64,000 nucleotides of DNA from Lasioglossum baleicum (lineage: Eukaryota; Arthropoda; Insecta; Hymenoptera; Halictidae): assembly GCF_051020765.1 (NCBI RefSeq), contig NW_027469530.1, positions 44,617 to 108,616 on the forward strand. Direction: 5' to 3'. Positions 25,208 to 36,924 of this stretch are shown here, in pieces (positions within the stretch are counted from its first letter, which is position 1; every line of letters begins with the position of its first letter). A program made the translations under genes and the position numbers. Under the pieces are notes generated by a model. That model did no database searches. It saw only the letters and a program-made list of their open reading frames with translations, and was not told where the DNA came from.

Positions 25208-28200
25208 CGCACGTGTTTTTACTCGACTAGCCTGCGGGATGCATCCTCTCGCACGTGTTTTTACTCGACTAGCCTGCAGGATGCATCCTCTCGCACGTGT
25301 TTTTACTCGACTAGCCTGCGGGATGCATCCTCTCGCACGTGTTTTTACTCGACTAGCCTGCGTGATGCATCCTCTCGCACGTGTTTTTGCTGGACTAGCC
25401 TGCGGGATGCATCCTCTCGCAAGTGTTTTTGCTCGACTAGGCATGCGCATCCCAAAAAACCTGCGCATGCGCATCCCAAAAAACCTGCGCATGCGCATCC
25501 CACAAAACCTGCGCATGCGCATCCCACAAAACCTCGCACGTGTTTTTACTCGACTAGCCTGCGGGATGCATCCTCTCGCACGTGTTTTTACTCGACTAGC
25601 CTGCGGGATGCATCCTCTCGCACGTGTTTTTACTCGACTAGCCTGCGGGATGCATCCTCTCGCACGTGTTTTTACTCGACTAGCCTGCGTGATGCATCCT
25701 CTCGCACGTGTTTTTGCTGGACTAGCCTGCGGGATGCATCCTCTCGCACGTGTTTTTGCTCGACTAGGCATGCGCATCCCAAAAAACCTGCGCATGCGCA
25801 TCCCAAAAAACCTGCGCATGCGCATCCCACAAAACCTGCGCATGCGCATCCCACAAAACCTCGCACGTGTTTTTACTCGTCTAGCCTGCGGGATGCATCC
25901 TCTCGCACGTGTTTTTACTCGACTAGCCTGCTGGATGCATCCTCTCGCACGTGTTTTTGCTCGACTAGCCATGCGCATCCCAAAAAACCTGCGCATGCGC
26001 ATCCCACAAAACCTGCGCATGCGCATCCCACAAAACCTCGCACGTGTTTTTACTCGACTAGCCTGCGGGATGCATCCTCTCGCACGTGTTTTTATTCGAC
26101 TAGCCTGCGGGATGCATCCTCTCGCACGTGTTTTTACTCGACTAGCCTGCAGGATGCATCCTCTCGCACGTGTTTTTACTCGACTAGCCTGCGGGATGCA
26201 TCCTCTCGCACGTGTTTTTACTCGACTAGCCTGCGTGATGCATCCTCTCGCACGTGTTTTTGCTGGACTAGCCTGCGGGATGCATCCTCTCGCACGTGTT
26301 TTTGCTCGACTAGGCATGCGCATCCCAAAAAACCTGCGCATGCGCATCCCACAAAACCTGCGCATGCGCATCCCACAAAACCTCGCACGTGTTTTTACTC
26401 GTCTAGCCTGCGGGATGCATCCTCTCGCACGTGTTTTTACTCGACTAGCCTGCTGGATGCATCCTCTCGCACGTGTTTTTGCTCGACTAGCCATGCGCAT
26501 CCCAAAAAACCTGCGCATGCGCATCCCACAAAACCTGCGCATGCGCATCCCACAAAACCTCGCACGTGTTTTTACTCGACTAGCCTGCGGGATGCATCCT
26601 CTCGCACGTGTTTTTGCTCGACTAGCCTGCGGGATGCATCCTCTCGCACGTGTTTGTGCTCGACTAGCCTGCGGGATGCATCCTCTCGCACGTGTTTTTA
26701 CTCGACTAGCCTGCGGGATGCATCCTCTCGCACGTGTTTTTGCTCGACTAGCCTGCGGGATGCATCCACTCGCACGTGTTTTTGCTCGAGTAGCCTGCGG
26801 GATGCATCCTCTCGCACGTGTTTTTACTCGACTAGCCTGCAGGATGCATCCTCTCGCACGTGTTTTTACTCGACTAGCCTGCGGGATGCATCCTCTCGCA
26901 CGTGTTTTTACTCGACTACCCTGCGGGATGCATCCTCTCGCACGTGTTTTTGCTCGACTAGCCATGCGCATCCCAAAAAACCTGCGCATGCGCATCCCAC
27001 AAAACCTCGCACGTGTTTTTACTCGACTAGCCTGCGGGATGCATCCTCTCGCACGTGTTTTTACTCGACTAGCCTGCGGGATGCATCCTCTCGCACGTGT
27101 TTTTACTCGACTAGCCTGCGGGATGCATCCTCTCGCACGTGTTTTTACTCGACTAGCCTGCGGGATGCATCCTCTCGCACGTGTTTTTACTCGACTAGCC
27201 TGCGGGATGCATCCTCTCGCACGTGTTTTTGCTCGACTAGCCTGCGGGATGCATCCTCTCGCACGTGTTTTTGCTCGACTAGCCTGCGAGATGCATCCTC
27301 TCGCACGTGTTTGTGGTCGACTAGCCTGCGGGATGCATCCTCTCGCACGTGTTTTTGCTCGACTAGCCTGCGGGATGTATCCTCTCGCACGTGTTTTTGC
27401 TCGACTAGCCTGCGGGATGCATCCTCTCGCACGTGTTTTTACTCGACTAGCCTGCAGGATGCATCCTCTCGCACGTGTTTTTACTCGACTAGCTTGCGGG
27501 ATGCATCCTCTCCCACGTGTTTTTACTCGACTACCCTGCGGGATGCATCCTCTCGCACGTGTTTTTGCTCGACTAGCCATGCGCATCCCAAAAAACCTGC
27601 GCATGCGCATCCCACAAAACCTCGCACGTGTTTTTACTCGACTAGCCTGCGGGATGCATCCTCTCGCACGTGTTTTTACTCGACTACCCTGCGGGATGCA
27701 TCCTCTCGCACGTGTTTTTGCTCGACTTGCCATGCGCATCCCAAAAAACCTGCGCATGCGCATCCCACAAAACCTGCGCATGCGCATCCCACAAAACCTC
27801 GCACGTGTTTTTACTCGACTAGCCTGCGGGATGCATCCTCTCGCACGTGTTTTTACTCGACTAGCCTGCAGGATGCATCCTCTCGCACGTGTTTTTAATC
27901 GACTAGCCTGCGGGATGCATCCTCTCGCACGTGTTTTTGCTCGACTAGCCTGCGGGATGCATCCTCTCGCACGTGTTTTTGCTCGACTAGCCTGCGGGAT
28001 GCATCCTCTCGCACGTGTTTGTGCTCGACTAGCCTGCGGGATGCATCCTCCCGCACGTGTTTTTACTCGACTAGCCTGCGGGATGCATCCTCTCGCACGT
28101 GTTTTTGCTCGACTAGCCTGCGGGATGCATCCTATCGCACGTGTTTTTGCTCGACTAGCCTGCGGGATGCATCCTCTCGCACGTGTTTTTACTCGACTAG

Positions 28201-29860
28201 CCTGCAGGATGCATCCTCTCGCACGTGTTTTTACTCGACTAGCCTGCGGGATGCATCCTCTCGCACGTGTTTTTACTCGACTACCCTGCGGGATGCATCC
28301 TCTCGCACGTGTTTTTGCTCGACTAGCCATGCGCATCCCAAAAAACCTGCGCATGCGCATCCCACAAAACCTGCGCATGCGCATCCCACAAAACCTCGCA
28401 CGTGTTTTTACTCGACTAGCCTGCGGGATGCATCCTCTCGCACGTGTTTTTACTCGACTAGCCTGCGGGATGCATCCTCTCGCACGTGTTTTTACTCGAC
28501 TAGACTGCGGGATGCATCCTCTCGCACGTGTTTGTGCTCGACTAGCCTGCGGGATGCATCCTCTCGCACGTGTTTTTACTCGACTAGCCTGCGGGATGCA
28601 TCCTCTCGCACGTGTTTCTGCTCGACTAGCCTGCGGGATGCATCCTCTCGCACGTGTTTTTACTCGACTACCCTGCGGGATGCATCCTCTCGCGCGTGTT
28701 TTTGCTCGACTAGCCATGCGCATCCCAAAAAACCTGCGCATGCGCATCCCACAAAACCTGCGCATGCGCATCCCACAAAACCTCGCACGTGTTTTTACTC
28801 GACTAGCCTGCGGGATGCATCCTCTCGCACGTGTTTTTACTCGACTAGCCTGCAGGATGCATCCTCTCGCACGTGTTTTTACTCGACTAGCCTGCGGGAT
28901 GCATCCTCTCGCACGTGTTTTTACTCGACTAGCCTGCAGGATGCATCCTCTCGCACGTGTTTTTAATCGACTAGCCTGCGGGATGCATCCTCTCGCACGT
29001 GTTTTTACTCGACTAGCCTGCGGGATGCATCCTCTCGCACGTGTTTTTGCTGGACTAGCCTGCGGGATGCATCCTCTCGCACGTGTTTTTGCTCGACTAG
29101 GCATGCGCATCTCAAAAAACCTGCGCATGCGCATCCCACAAAACCTGCGCATGCGCATACCACAAAACCTCGCACGTGTTTTTACTCGACTAGCCTGCGG
29201 GATGCATCCTCTCGCACGTGTTTTTGCTCGACTAGCCTGCGGGATGCATCCTCTCGCACGTGTTTGTGCTCGACTAGCCTGCGGGATGCATCCTCTCGCA
29301 CGTGTTTGTGCTCGACTAGCCTGCGGGATGCATCCTCTCGCACGTGTTTTTACTCGACTAGCCTGCGGGATGCATCCTCTCGCACGTGTTTTTACTCGAC
29401 TATCCTGCAGGATGCATCCTCTCGCACGTGTTTTTAATCGACTAGCCTGCGGGATGCATCCTCTCGCACGTGTTTTTACTCGACTAGCCTGCGGGATGCA
29501 TCCTCTCGCACGTGTTTTTGCTGGACTAGCCTGCGGGATGCATCCTCTCGCACGTGTTTTTGCTCGACTAGGCATGCGCATCCCAAAAAACCTGCGCATG
29601 CGCATCCCACAAAACCTGCGCATGCGCATCCCACAAAACCTCGCACGTGTTTTTACTCGACTAGCCTGCGGGATGCATCCTCTCGCACGTGTTTTTGCTC
29701 GACTAGCCTGCGGGATGCATCCTCTCGCACGTGTTTTTGCTCGACTAGCCTGCGGGATGCATCCTCTCGCACGTGTTTTTGCTCGACTAGGCATGCGCAT
29801 CCCAAAAAACCTGCGCATGCGCATCCCACAAAACCTGCGCATGCGCATCCCACAAAACCT
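25208..29860 (+). repeat. 4,677-bp tandem duplication, copy 2 (4,653 bp)
   Basis: It is the second copy of the preceding unit, shorter by a single 24-bp B unit in the closing composite (three units, as at the left edge of copy 1, against four at the junction between copies). The junction therefore lies inside a B block, suggesting that B blocks are where unequal exchange happened. Sequence after 29860 departs from the start of the unit (CCTGTGGG, then TAACCTGC). Confidence 0.93.
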
Positions 29861-32800
29861 CGCACGTGTTTTTACTCGACTAGCCTGTGGGATGCATCCT
29901 CTCGCACGTGTTTTTACTCGACTAACCTGCGGGATGCATCCTCTCGCACGTGTTTTTGCTCGACTAGCCATGCGCATCCCAAAAAACCTGCGCATGCGCA
30001 TCCCACAAAACCTGCGCATGCACATCCCACAAAACCTCGCACGTGTTTTTACTCGACTAGCCTGCGGGATGCATCCTCTCGCACGTGTTTTTACTCGACT
30101 AGCCTGCGGGATGCATCCTCTCGCACGTGTTTTTACTCGACTAGCCTGCGTGATGCATCCTCTCGCACGTGTTTTTGCTGGACTAGCCTGCGGGATGCAT
30201 CCTCTCGCAAGTGTTTTTGCTCGACTAGGCATGCGCATCCCAAAAAACCTGCGCATGCGCATCCCAAAAAACCTGCGCATGCGCATCCCACAAAACCTGC
30301 GCATGCGCATCCCACAAAACCTCGCACGTGTTTTTACTCGACTAGCCTGCGGGATGCATCCTCTCGCACGTGTTTTTACTCGACTAGCCTGCGGGATGCA
30401 TCCTCTCGCACGTGTTTTTACTCGACTAGCCTGCGGGATGCATCCTCTCGCACGTGTTTTTGCTCGACTAGCCATGCGCATCCCAAAAAACCTGCGCATG
30501 CGCATCCCACAAAACCTGCGCATGCGCATCCCACAAAACCTCGCACGTGTTTTTACTCGACTAGCCTGCGGGATGCATCCTCTCGCACGTGTTTTTGCTC
30601 GACTAGCCTGCGGGATGCATCCTCTCGCACGTGTTTTTGCTCGACTAGCCTGCGGGATGCATCCTCTCGCACGTGTTTGTGCTCGACTAGCCTGCGGGAT
30701 GCATCCTCTCGCACGTGTTTTTACTCGACTAGCCTGCGGGATGCATCCTCTCGCACGTGTTTTTGCTCGACTAGCCTGCGGGATGCATCCTCTCGCACGT
30801 GTTTTTGCTCGACTAGCCTGCGGGATGCATCCTCTCGCACGTGTTTTTACTCGACTAGGCATGCGCATCCCAAAAAACCTGCGCATGCGCATCCCAAAAA
30901 ACCTGCGCATGCGCATCCCACAAAACCTCGCACGTGTTTTTACTCGACTAGCCTGCGGGATGCATCCTCTCGCACGTGTTTTTGCTCGACTAGGCATGCG
31001 CATCCCAAAAAACCTGCGCATGCGCATCCCACAAAACCTCGCACGTGTTTTTACTCGTCTAGCCTGCGGGATGCATCCTCTCGCACGTGTTTTTACTCGA
31101 CCAGCCTGCGGGATGCATCCTCTCGCACGTGTTTTTGCTCGACTAGCCATGCGCATCCCAAAAAACCTGCGCATGCGCATCCCACAAAACCTGCGCATGC
31201 GCATCCCACAAAACCTCGCACGTGTTTTTACTCGACTAGCCTGCGGGATGCATCCTCTCGCACGTGTTTTTGCTCGACTAGCCTGCGGGATGCATCCTCT
31301 CGCACGTGTTTTTGCTCGACTAGCCTGCGGGATGCATCCTCTCGCACGTGTTTGTTCTCGACTAGCCTGCGGGATGCATCCTCTCGCACGTGTTTTTACT
31401 CGACTAGCCTGCGGGATGCATCCTCTCGCACGTGTTTTTGCTCGACTAGCCTGCGGGATGCATCCACTCGCACGTGTTTTTGCTCGAGTAGCCTGCGGGA
31501 TGCATCCTCTCGCACGTGTTTTTACTCGACTAACCTGCAGGATGCATCCTCTCGCACGTGTTTTTACTCGACTAGCCTGCGGGATGCATCCTCTCGCACG
31601 TGTTTTTACTCGACTACCCTGCGGGATGCATCCTCTCGCACGTGTTTTTGCTCGACTAGCCATGCGCATCCCAAAAAACCTGCGCATGCGCATCCCACAA
31701 AACCTCGCACGTGTTTTTACTCGACTAGCCTGCGGGATGCATCCTCTCGCACGTGTTTTTACTCGACTAGCCTGCGGGATGCATCCTCTCGCACGTGTTT
31801 TTACTCGACTAGCCTGCGGGATGCATCCTCTCGCACGTGTTTGTGCTCGACTAGCCTGCGGGATGCATCCTCTCGCACGTGTTTTTACTCGACTAGCCTG
31901 CGGGATGCATCCTCTCGCACGTGTTTTTGCTCGACTAGCCTGCGGGATGCATCCACTCGCACGTGTTTTTGCTCGAGTAGCCTGCGGGATGCATCCTCTC
32001 GCACGTGTTTTTACTCGACTAGCCTGCAGGATGCATCCTCTCGCACGTGTTTTTACTCGACTAGCTTGCGGGATGCTTCCTCTCCCACGTGTTTTTACTC
32101 GACTACCCTGCGGGATGCATCCTCTCGCACGTGTTTTTGCTCGACTAGCCATGCGCATCCCAAAAAACCTGCGCATGCGCATCCCACAAAACCTCGCACG
32201 TGTTTTTACTCGACTAGCCTGCGGGATGCATCCTCTCGCACGTGTTTTTACTCGACTAGCCTGCGGAATGCATCCTCCCGCACGTGTTTTTACTCGACTA
32301 CCCTGCGGGATGCATCCTCTCGCACGTGTTTTTGCTCGACTAGCCATGCGCATCCCAAAAAAACTGCGCATGCGCATCCCACAAAACCTGCGCATGCGCA
32401 TCCCACAAAACCTCGCACGTGTTTTTACTCGACTAGCCTGCGGGATGCATCCTCTCGCACGTGTTTTTACTCGACTAGCCTGCAGGATGCATCCTCTCGC
32501 ACGTGTTTTTAATCGACTAGCCTGCGGGATGCATCCTCTCGCACGTGTTTTTACTCGACTAGCCTGCGGGATGCATCCTCTCGCACGTGTTTTTGCTGGA
32601 CTAGCCTGCGGGATGCATCCTCTCGCACGTGTTTTTGCTCGACTAGGCATGCGCATCCCAAAAAACCTGCGCATGCGCATCCCACAAAACCTCGCACGTG
32701 TTTTTACTCGACTAGCCTGCGGGATGCATCCTCTCGCACGTGTGTTTGCTCGACTAGCCTGCGGGATGCATCCTCTCGCACGTGTTTTTGCTCGACTAGC

Positions 32801-33658
32801 CTGCGGGATGCATCCTCTCGCACGTGTTTGTGCTCGACTAGCCTGCGGGATGCATCCTCTCGCACGTGTTTTTACTCGACCAGCCTGCGGGATGCATCCT
32901 CTCGCACGTGTTTTTGCTCGACTAGGCATGCGCATCCCAAAAAACCTGCGCATGCGCATCCCACAAAACCTGCGCATGCGCATCCCACAAAACCTCGCAC
33001 GTGTTTTTACTCGACTAGCCTGCAGGATGCATCCTCTCGCACGTGTTTTTACTCGACTAGCCTGCGGGATGCATCCTCTCGCACGTGTTTTTACTCGACT
33101 AGCCTGCAGGATGCATCCTCTCGCACGTGTTTTTAATCGACTAGCCTGCGGGATGCATCCTCTCGCACGTGTTTTTACTCGACTAGCCTGCGGGATGCAT
33201 CCTCTCGCACGTGTTTTTGCTCGACTAGCCATGCGCATCCCAAAAAACCTGCGCATGCGCATCCCACAAAACCTGCGCATGCGCATCCCACAAAACCTCG
33301 CACGTGTTTTTACTCGACTAGCCTGCGGGATGCATCCTCTCGCACGTGTTTTTGCTCGACTAGCCTGCGGGATGCATCCTCTCGCACGTGTTTTTGCTCG
33401 ACTAGCCTGCGGGATGCATCCTCTCGCACGTGTTTGTGCTCGACTAGCCTGCGGGATGCATCCTCTCGCACGTGTTTTTACTCGACTAGCCTGCGGGATG
33501 CATCCTCTCGCACGTGTTTTTGCTCGACTAGCCTGCGGGATGCATCCTCTCGCACGTGTTTTTACTCGACTAGCCTGCGGGATGCATCCTCTCGCACGTG
33601 TTTTTTCTCGACTAGCCATGCGCATCCCAAAAAACCTGCGCATGCGCATCCCACAAAA
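29861..33658 (+). repeat. Diverged partial copies of the 4.7-kb unit
   Basis: Segments with the marks of the 4,677-bp unit occur in changed order: CAAGTG (30208), TCGTCTAG (31055), CCACTCG with GAGTAG (near 31466 and 31950), CTCTCCCACG (32089) and GTTTTTAATCG (32510 and 33133). A composite near 30860 is preceded by an A-type (TTTTTAC) unit instead of the usual G type, and one block carries CAAAAAAACTGC near 32353. It ends with GTTTTTTCTCG and the CCCTCACG deletion that opens the next family. Confidence 0.8.
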
Positions 33659-36600
33659 CCCTCACGTGTTTTTACTCGACTAGCCTGCGGGATGCATCCT
33701 CTCGCACGTGTTTTTACTCGACTAGCCTGCGGGATGCATCCTCTCGCACGTGTTTTTACTCGACTACCCTGCGGGATGCATCCTCTCGCACGTGTTTTTG
33801 CTCGACTAGCCATGCGCATCCCAAAAAACCTGCGCATGCGCATCCCACAAAACCTTGCACGTGTTTTTACTCGACTAGCCTGCGGGATGCATCCTCTCGC
33901 ACGTGTTTTTACTCGACTAGCCTGCGGGATGCATCCTCTCGCACGTGTTTTTACTCGACTACCCTGCGGGATGCATCCTCTCGCACGTGTTTTTGCTCGA
34001 CTAGCCATGCGCATCCCAAAAAACCTGCGCATGCGCATCCCACAAAACCTGCGCATGCGCATCCCACAAAACCTCGCACGTGTTTTTACTCGACTAGCCT
34101 GCGGGATGCATCCTCTCGCACGTGTTTTTGCTCGACTAGCCTGCGGGATGCATCCTCTCGCACGTGTTTTTGCTCGACTAGCCTGCGGGATGCATCCTCT
34201 CGCACGTGTTTGTGCTCGACTAGCCTGCGGGATGCATCCTCTCGCACGTGTTTTTACTCGACTACCCTGCGGGATGCATCCTCTCGCACGTGTTTTTGCT
34301 CGACTAGCCATGCGCATCCCAAAAAACCTGCGCATGCGCATCCCACAAAACCTGCGCATGCGCATCCCACAAAACCTCGCACATGTTTTTACTCGACTAG
34401 CCTGCGGGATGCATCCTCTCGCACGTGTTTTTACTCGACTAGCCTGCAGGATGCATCCTCTCGCACGTGTTTTTAATCGACTAGCCTGCGGGATGCATCC
34501 TCTCGCACGTGTTTTTACTCGACTAGCCTGCGGGATGCATCCTCTCGCACGTGTTTTTGCTGGACTAGCCTGCGGGATGCATCCTCTCGCACGTGTTTTT
34601 GCTGGACTAGCCTGCGGGATGCATCCTCTCGCACGTGTTTTTGCTCGACTAGGCATGCGCATCCCAAAAAACCTGCGCATGCGCATCCCACAAAACCTGC
34701 GCATGCGCATCCCACAAAACCTCGCACGTGTTTTTACTCGACTAGCCTGCGGGATGCATCCTCTCGCACGTGTTTTTGCTCGACTAGCCTGCGGGATGCA
34801 TCCTCTCGCACGTGTTTTTGCTCGACTAGCCTGCGGGATGCATCCTCTCGCACGTGTTTGTGCTCGACTAGCCTGCGGGATGCATCCTCTCGCACGTGTT
34901 TTTACTCGACTAGCCTGCGGGATGCATCCTCTCGCACGTGTTTTTACTCGACTAGCCTGCGGGATGCATCCTCTCGCACGTGTTTTTGCTCGACTAGCCA
35001 TGCGCATCCCAAAAAACCTGCGCATGCGCATCCCACAAAACCTGCGCATGCGCATACCACAAAACCTCGCACGTGTTTTTACTCGACTAGCCTGCGGGAT
35101 GCATCCTCTCGCACGTGTTTTTGCTCGACTAGCCTGCGAGATGCATCCTCTCGCACGTGTTTGTGCTCGACTAGCCTGCGGGATGCATCCTCTCGCACGT
35201 GTTTTTACTCGACTAGCCTGCGGGATGCATCCTCTCGCACGTGTTTTTACTCGACTAGCCTGCAGGATGCATCCTCTCGCACGTGTTTTTAATCGACTAG
35301 CCTGCGGGATGCATCCTTTCGCACGTGTTTTTACTCGACTAGCCTGCGGGATGCATCCTCTCGCACGTGTTTGTGATCGACTAGCCTGCGGGATGCATCC
35401 TCTCGCACGTGTTTTTACTCGACTAGCCTGCGGGATGCATCCTCTCGCACGTGTTTCTGCTCGACTAGCCTGCGGGATGCATCCTCTCGCACGTGTTTTT
35501 ACTCGACTACCCTGCGGGATGCATCCTCTCGCGCGTGTTTTTGCTCGACTAGCCATGCGCATCCCAAAAAACCTGCGCATGCGCATCCCACAAAACCTGC
35601 GCATGCGCATCCCACAAAACCTCGCACGTGTTTTTACTCGACTAGCCTGCGGGATGCATCCTCTCGCACGTATTTTTACTCGACTAGCCTGCAGGATGCA
35701 TCCTCTCGCACGTATTTTTACTCGACTAGCCTGCGGGATGCATCCTCTCGCACGTGTTTTTACTCGACTAGCCTGCAGGATGCATCCTCTCGCACGTGTT
35801 TTTAATCGACTAGCCTGCGTGATGCATCCTCTCGCACGTGTTTTTACTCGACTAGCCTGCGGGATGCATCCTCTCGCACGTGTTTTTAATCGACTAGCCT
35901 GCGGGATGCATCCTTTCGCACGTGTTTTTACTCGACTAGCCTGCGGGATGCATCCTCTCGCACGTGTTTGTGATCGACTAGCCTGCGGGATGCATCCTCT
36001 CGCACGTGTTTTTACTCGACTAGCCTGCGGGATGCATCCTCTCGCACGTGTTTCTGCTCGACTAGCCTGCGGGATGCATCCTCTCGCACGTGTTTTTACT
36101 CGACTACCCTGCGGGATGCATCCTCTCGCGCGTGTTTTTGCTCGACTAGCCATGCGCATCCCAAAAAACCTGCGCATGCGCATCCCACAAAACCTGCGCA
36201 TGCGCATCCCACAAAACCTCGCACGTGTTTTTACTCGACTAGCCTGCGGGATGCATCCTCTCGCACGTATTTTTACTCGACTAGCCTGCAGGATGCATCC
36301 TCTCGCACGTATTTTTACTCGACTAGCCTGCGGGATGCATCCTCTCGCACGTGTTTTTACTCGACTAGCCTGCAGGATGCATCCTCTCGCACGTGTTTTT
36401 AATCGACTAGCCTGCGTGATGCATCCTCTCGCACGTGTTTTTACTCGACTAGCCTGCGGGATGCATCCTCTCGCACGTGTTTTTGCTCGACTAGCCATGC
36501 GCATCCCAAAAAACCTGCGCATGCGCATCCCACAAAACCTGCGCATGCGCATCCCACAAAACCTCGCACGTGTTTTTACTCGACTAGCCTGCGGGATGCA

Positions 36601-36924
36601 TCCTCTCGCACGTGTTTTTGCTCGACTAGCCTGCGGGATGCATCCTCTCGCACGTGTTTTTGCTCGACTAGCCTGCGGGATGCATCCTCTCGCACGTGTT
36701 TGTGCTCGACTAGCCTGCGGGATGCATCCTCTCGCACGTGTTTTTACTCGACTAGCCTGCAGGATGCATCCTCTCGCACGTGTTTTTACTCGACTAGCCT
36801 GCGGGATGCATCCTCTCGCACGTGTTTATACTCGACTAGCCTGCGGGATGCATCCTCTCGCACGTGTTTTTGCTCGACTAGCCATGCGCATCCCAAAAAA
36901 CCTGCGCATGCGCATCCCACAAAA
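33659..36924 (+). repeat. CCCTCACG-family higher-order unit O (3,266 bp)
   Basis: The unit opens with CCCTCACGTG where the consensus at the end of a B block is CCTCGCACGTG, a net loss of 1 nt. Its head is one A unit shorter than in the later members and lacks their TACCCTGCAGG unit. Its tail holds two rounds of a 597-bp sub-repeat (CCTTTCG near 35316 and 35913) with GTTTGTGATCG and paired CACGTATTTTT units. That tail is repeated in unit P at offset 2,981. It also has CACATG at 34381. Confidence 0.9.

Larger units (their letters stand above)
15617..33649 (-). other. Antisense repeat-derived open frame, 6,010 codons, not a gene
   Basis: The reverse strand reads RARGCIPQASRVKT per A unit and GMRMRRFC or GMRMRRFF per B unit with no stop for 18 kb. 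It ends at the GTTTTTATCG deletion, which is the frame break expected of a non-coding array. It is arginine- and cysteine-rich, lacks a signal peptide or folded domain, and mirrors the forward open frame base for base. I regard it as a by-product of the three-base periodicity of the units. Gene finders will probably call it. Confidence 0.85.
15636..33683 (+). other. Repeat-derived open frame, 6,015 codons, not a gene
   Basis: Starting at the first in-frame ATG after the 15619 deletion, the frame MHPLARVFTRLACG with inserts RMRIPQNL runs to a TAG just after the 33659 deletion. It is open only because all unit lengths (42, 69, 93, 117 and 141) are multiples of three and the monomer has no stop in this frame. 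The opposite strand is open over nearly the same 18 kb. Of about 20 recurrent base changes I placed in this frame, nearly all fall at codon positions 1 or 2, the reverse of what protein constraint gives. There is no promoter, start context or unique domain. Confidence 0.85.

Noticed and set aside
20531..29860. Assembly duplication artefact as the sole cause of the 4,677-bp repeat
   Set aside because: The copies differ by several substitutions and one 24-bp unit, which argues for two real copies, though only spanning reads would settle it.
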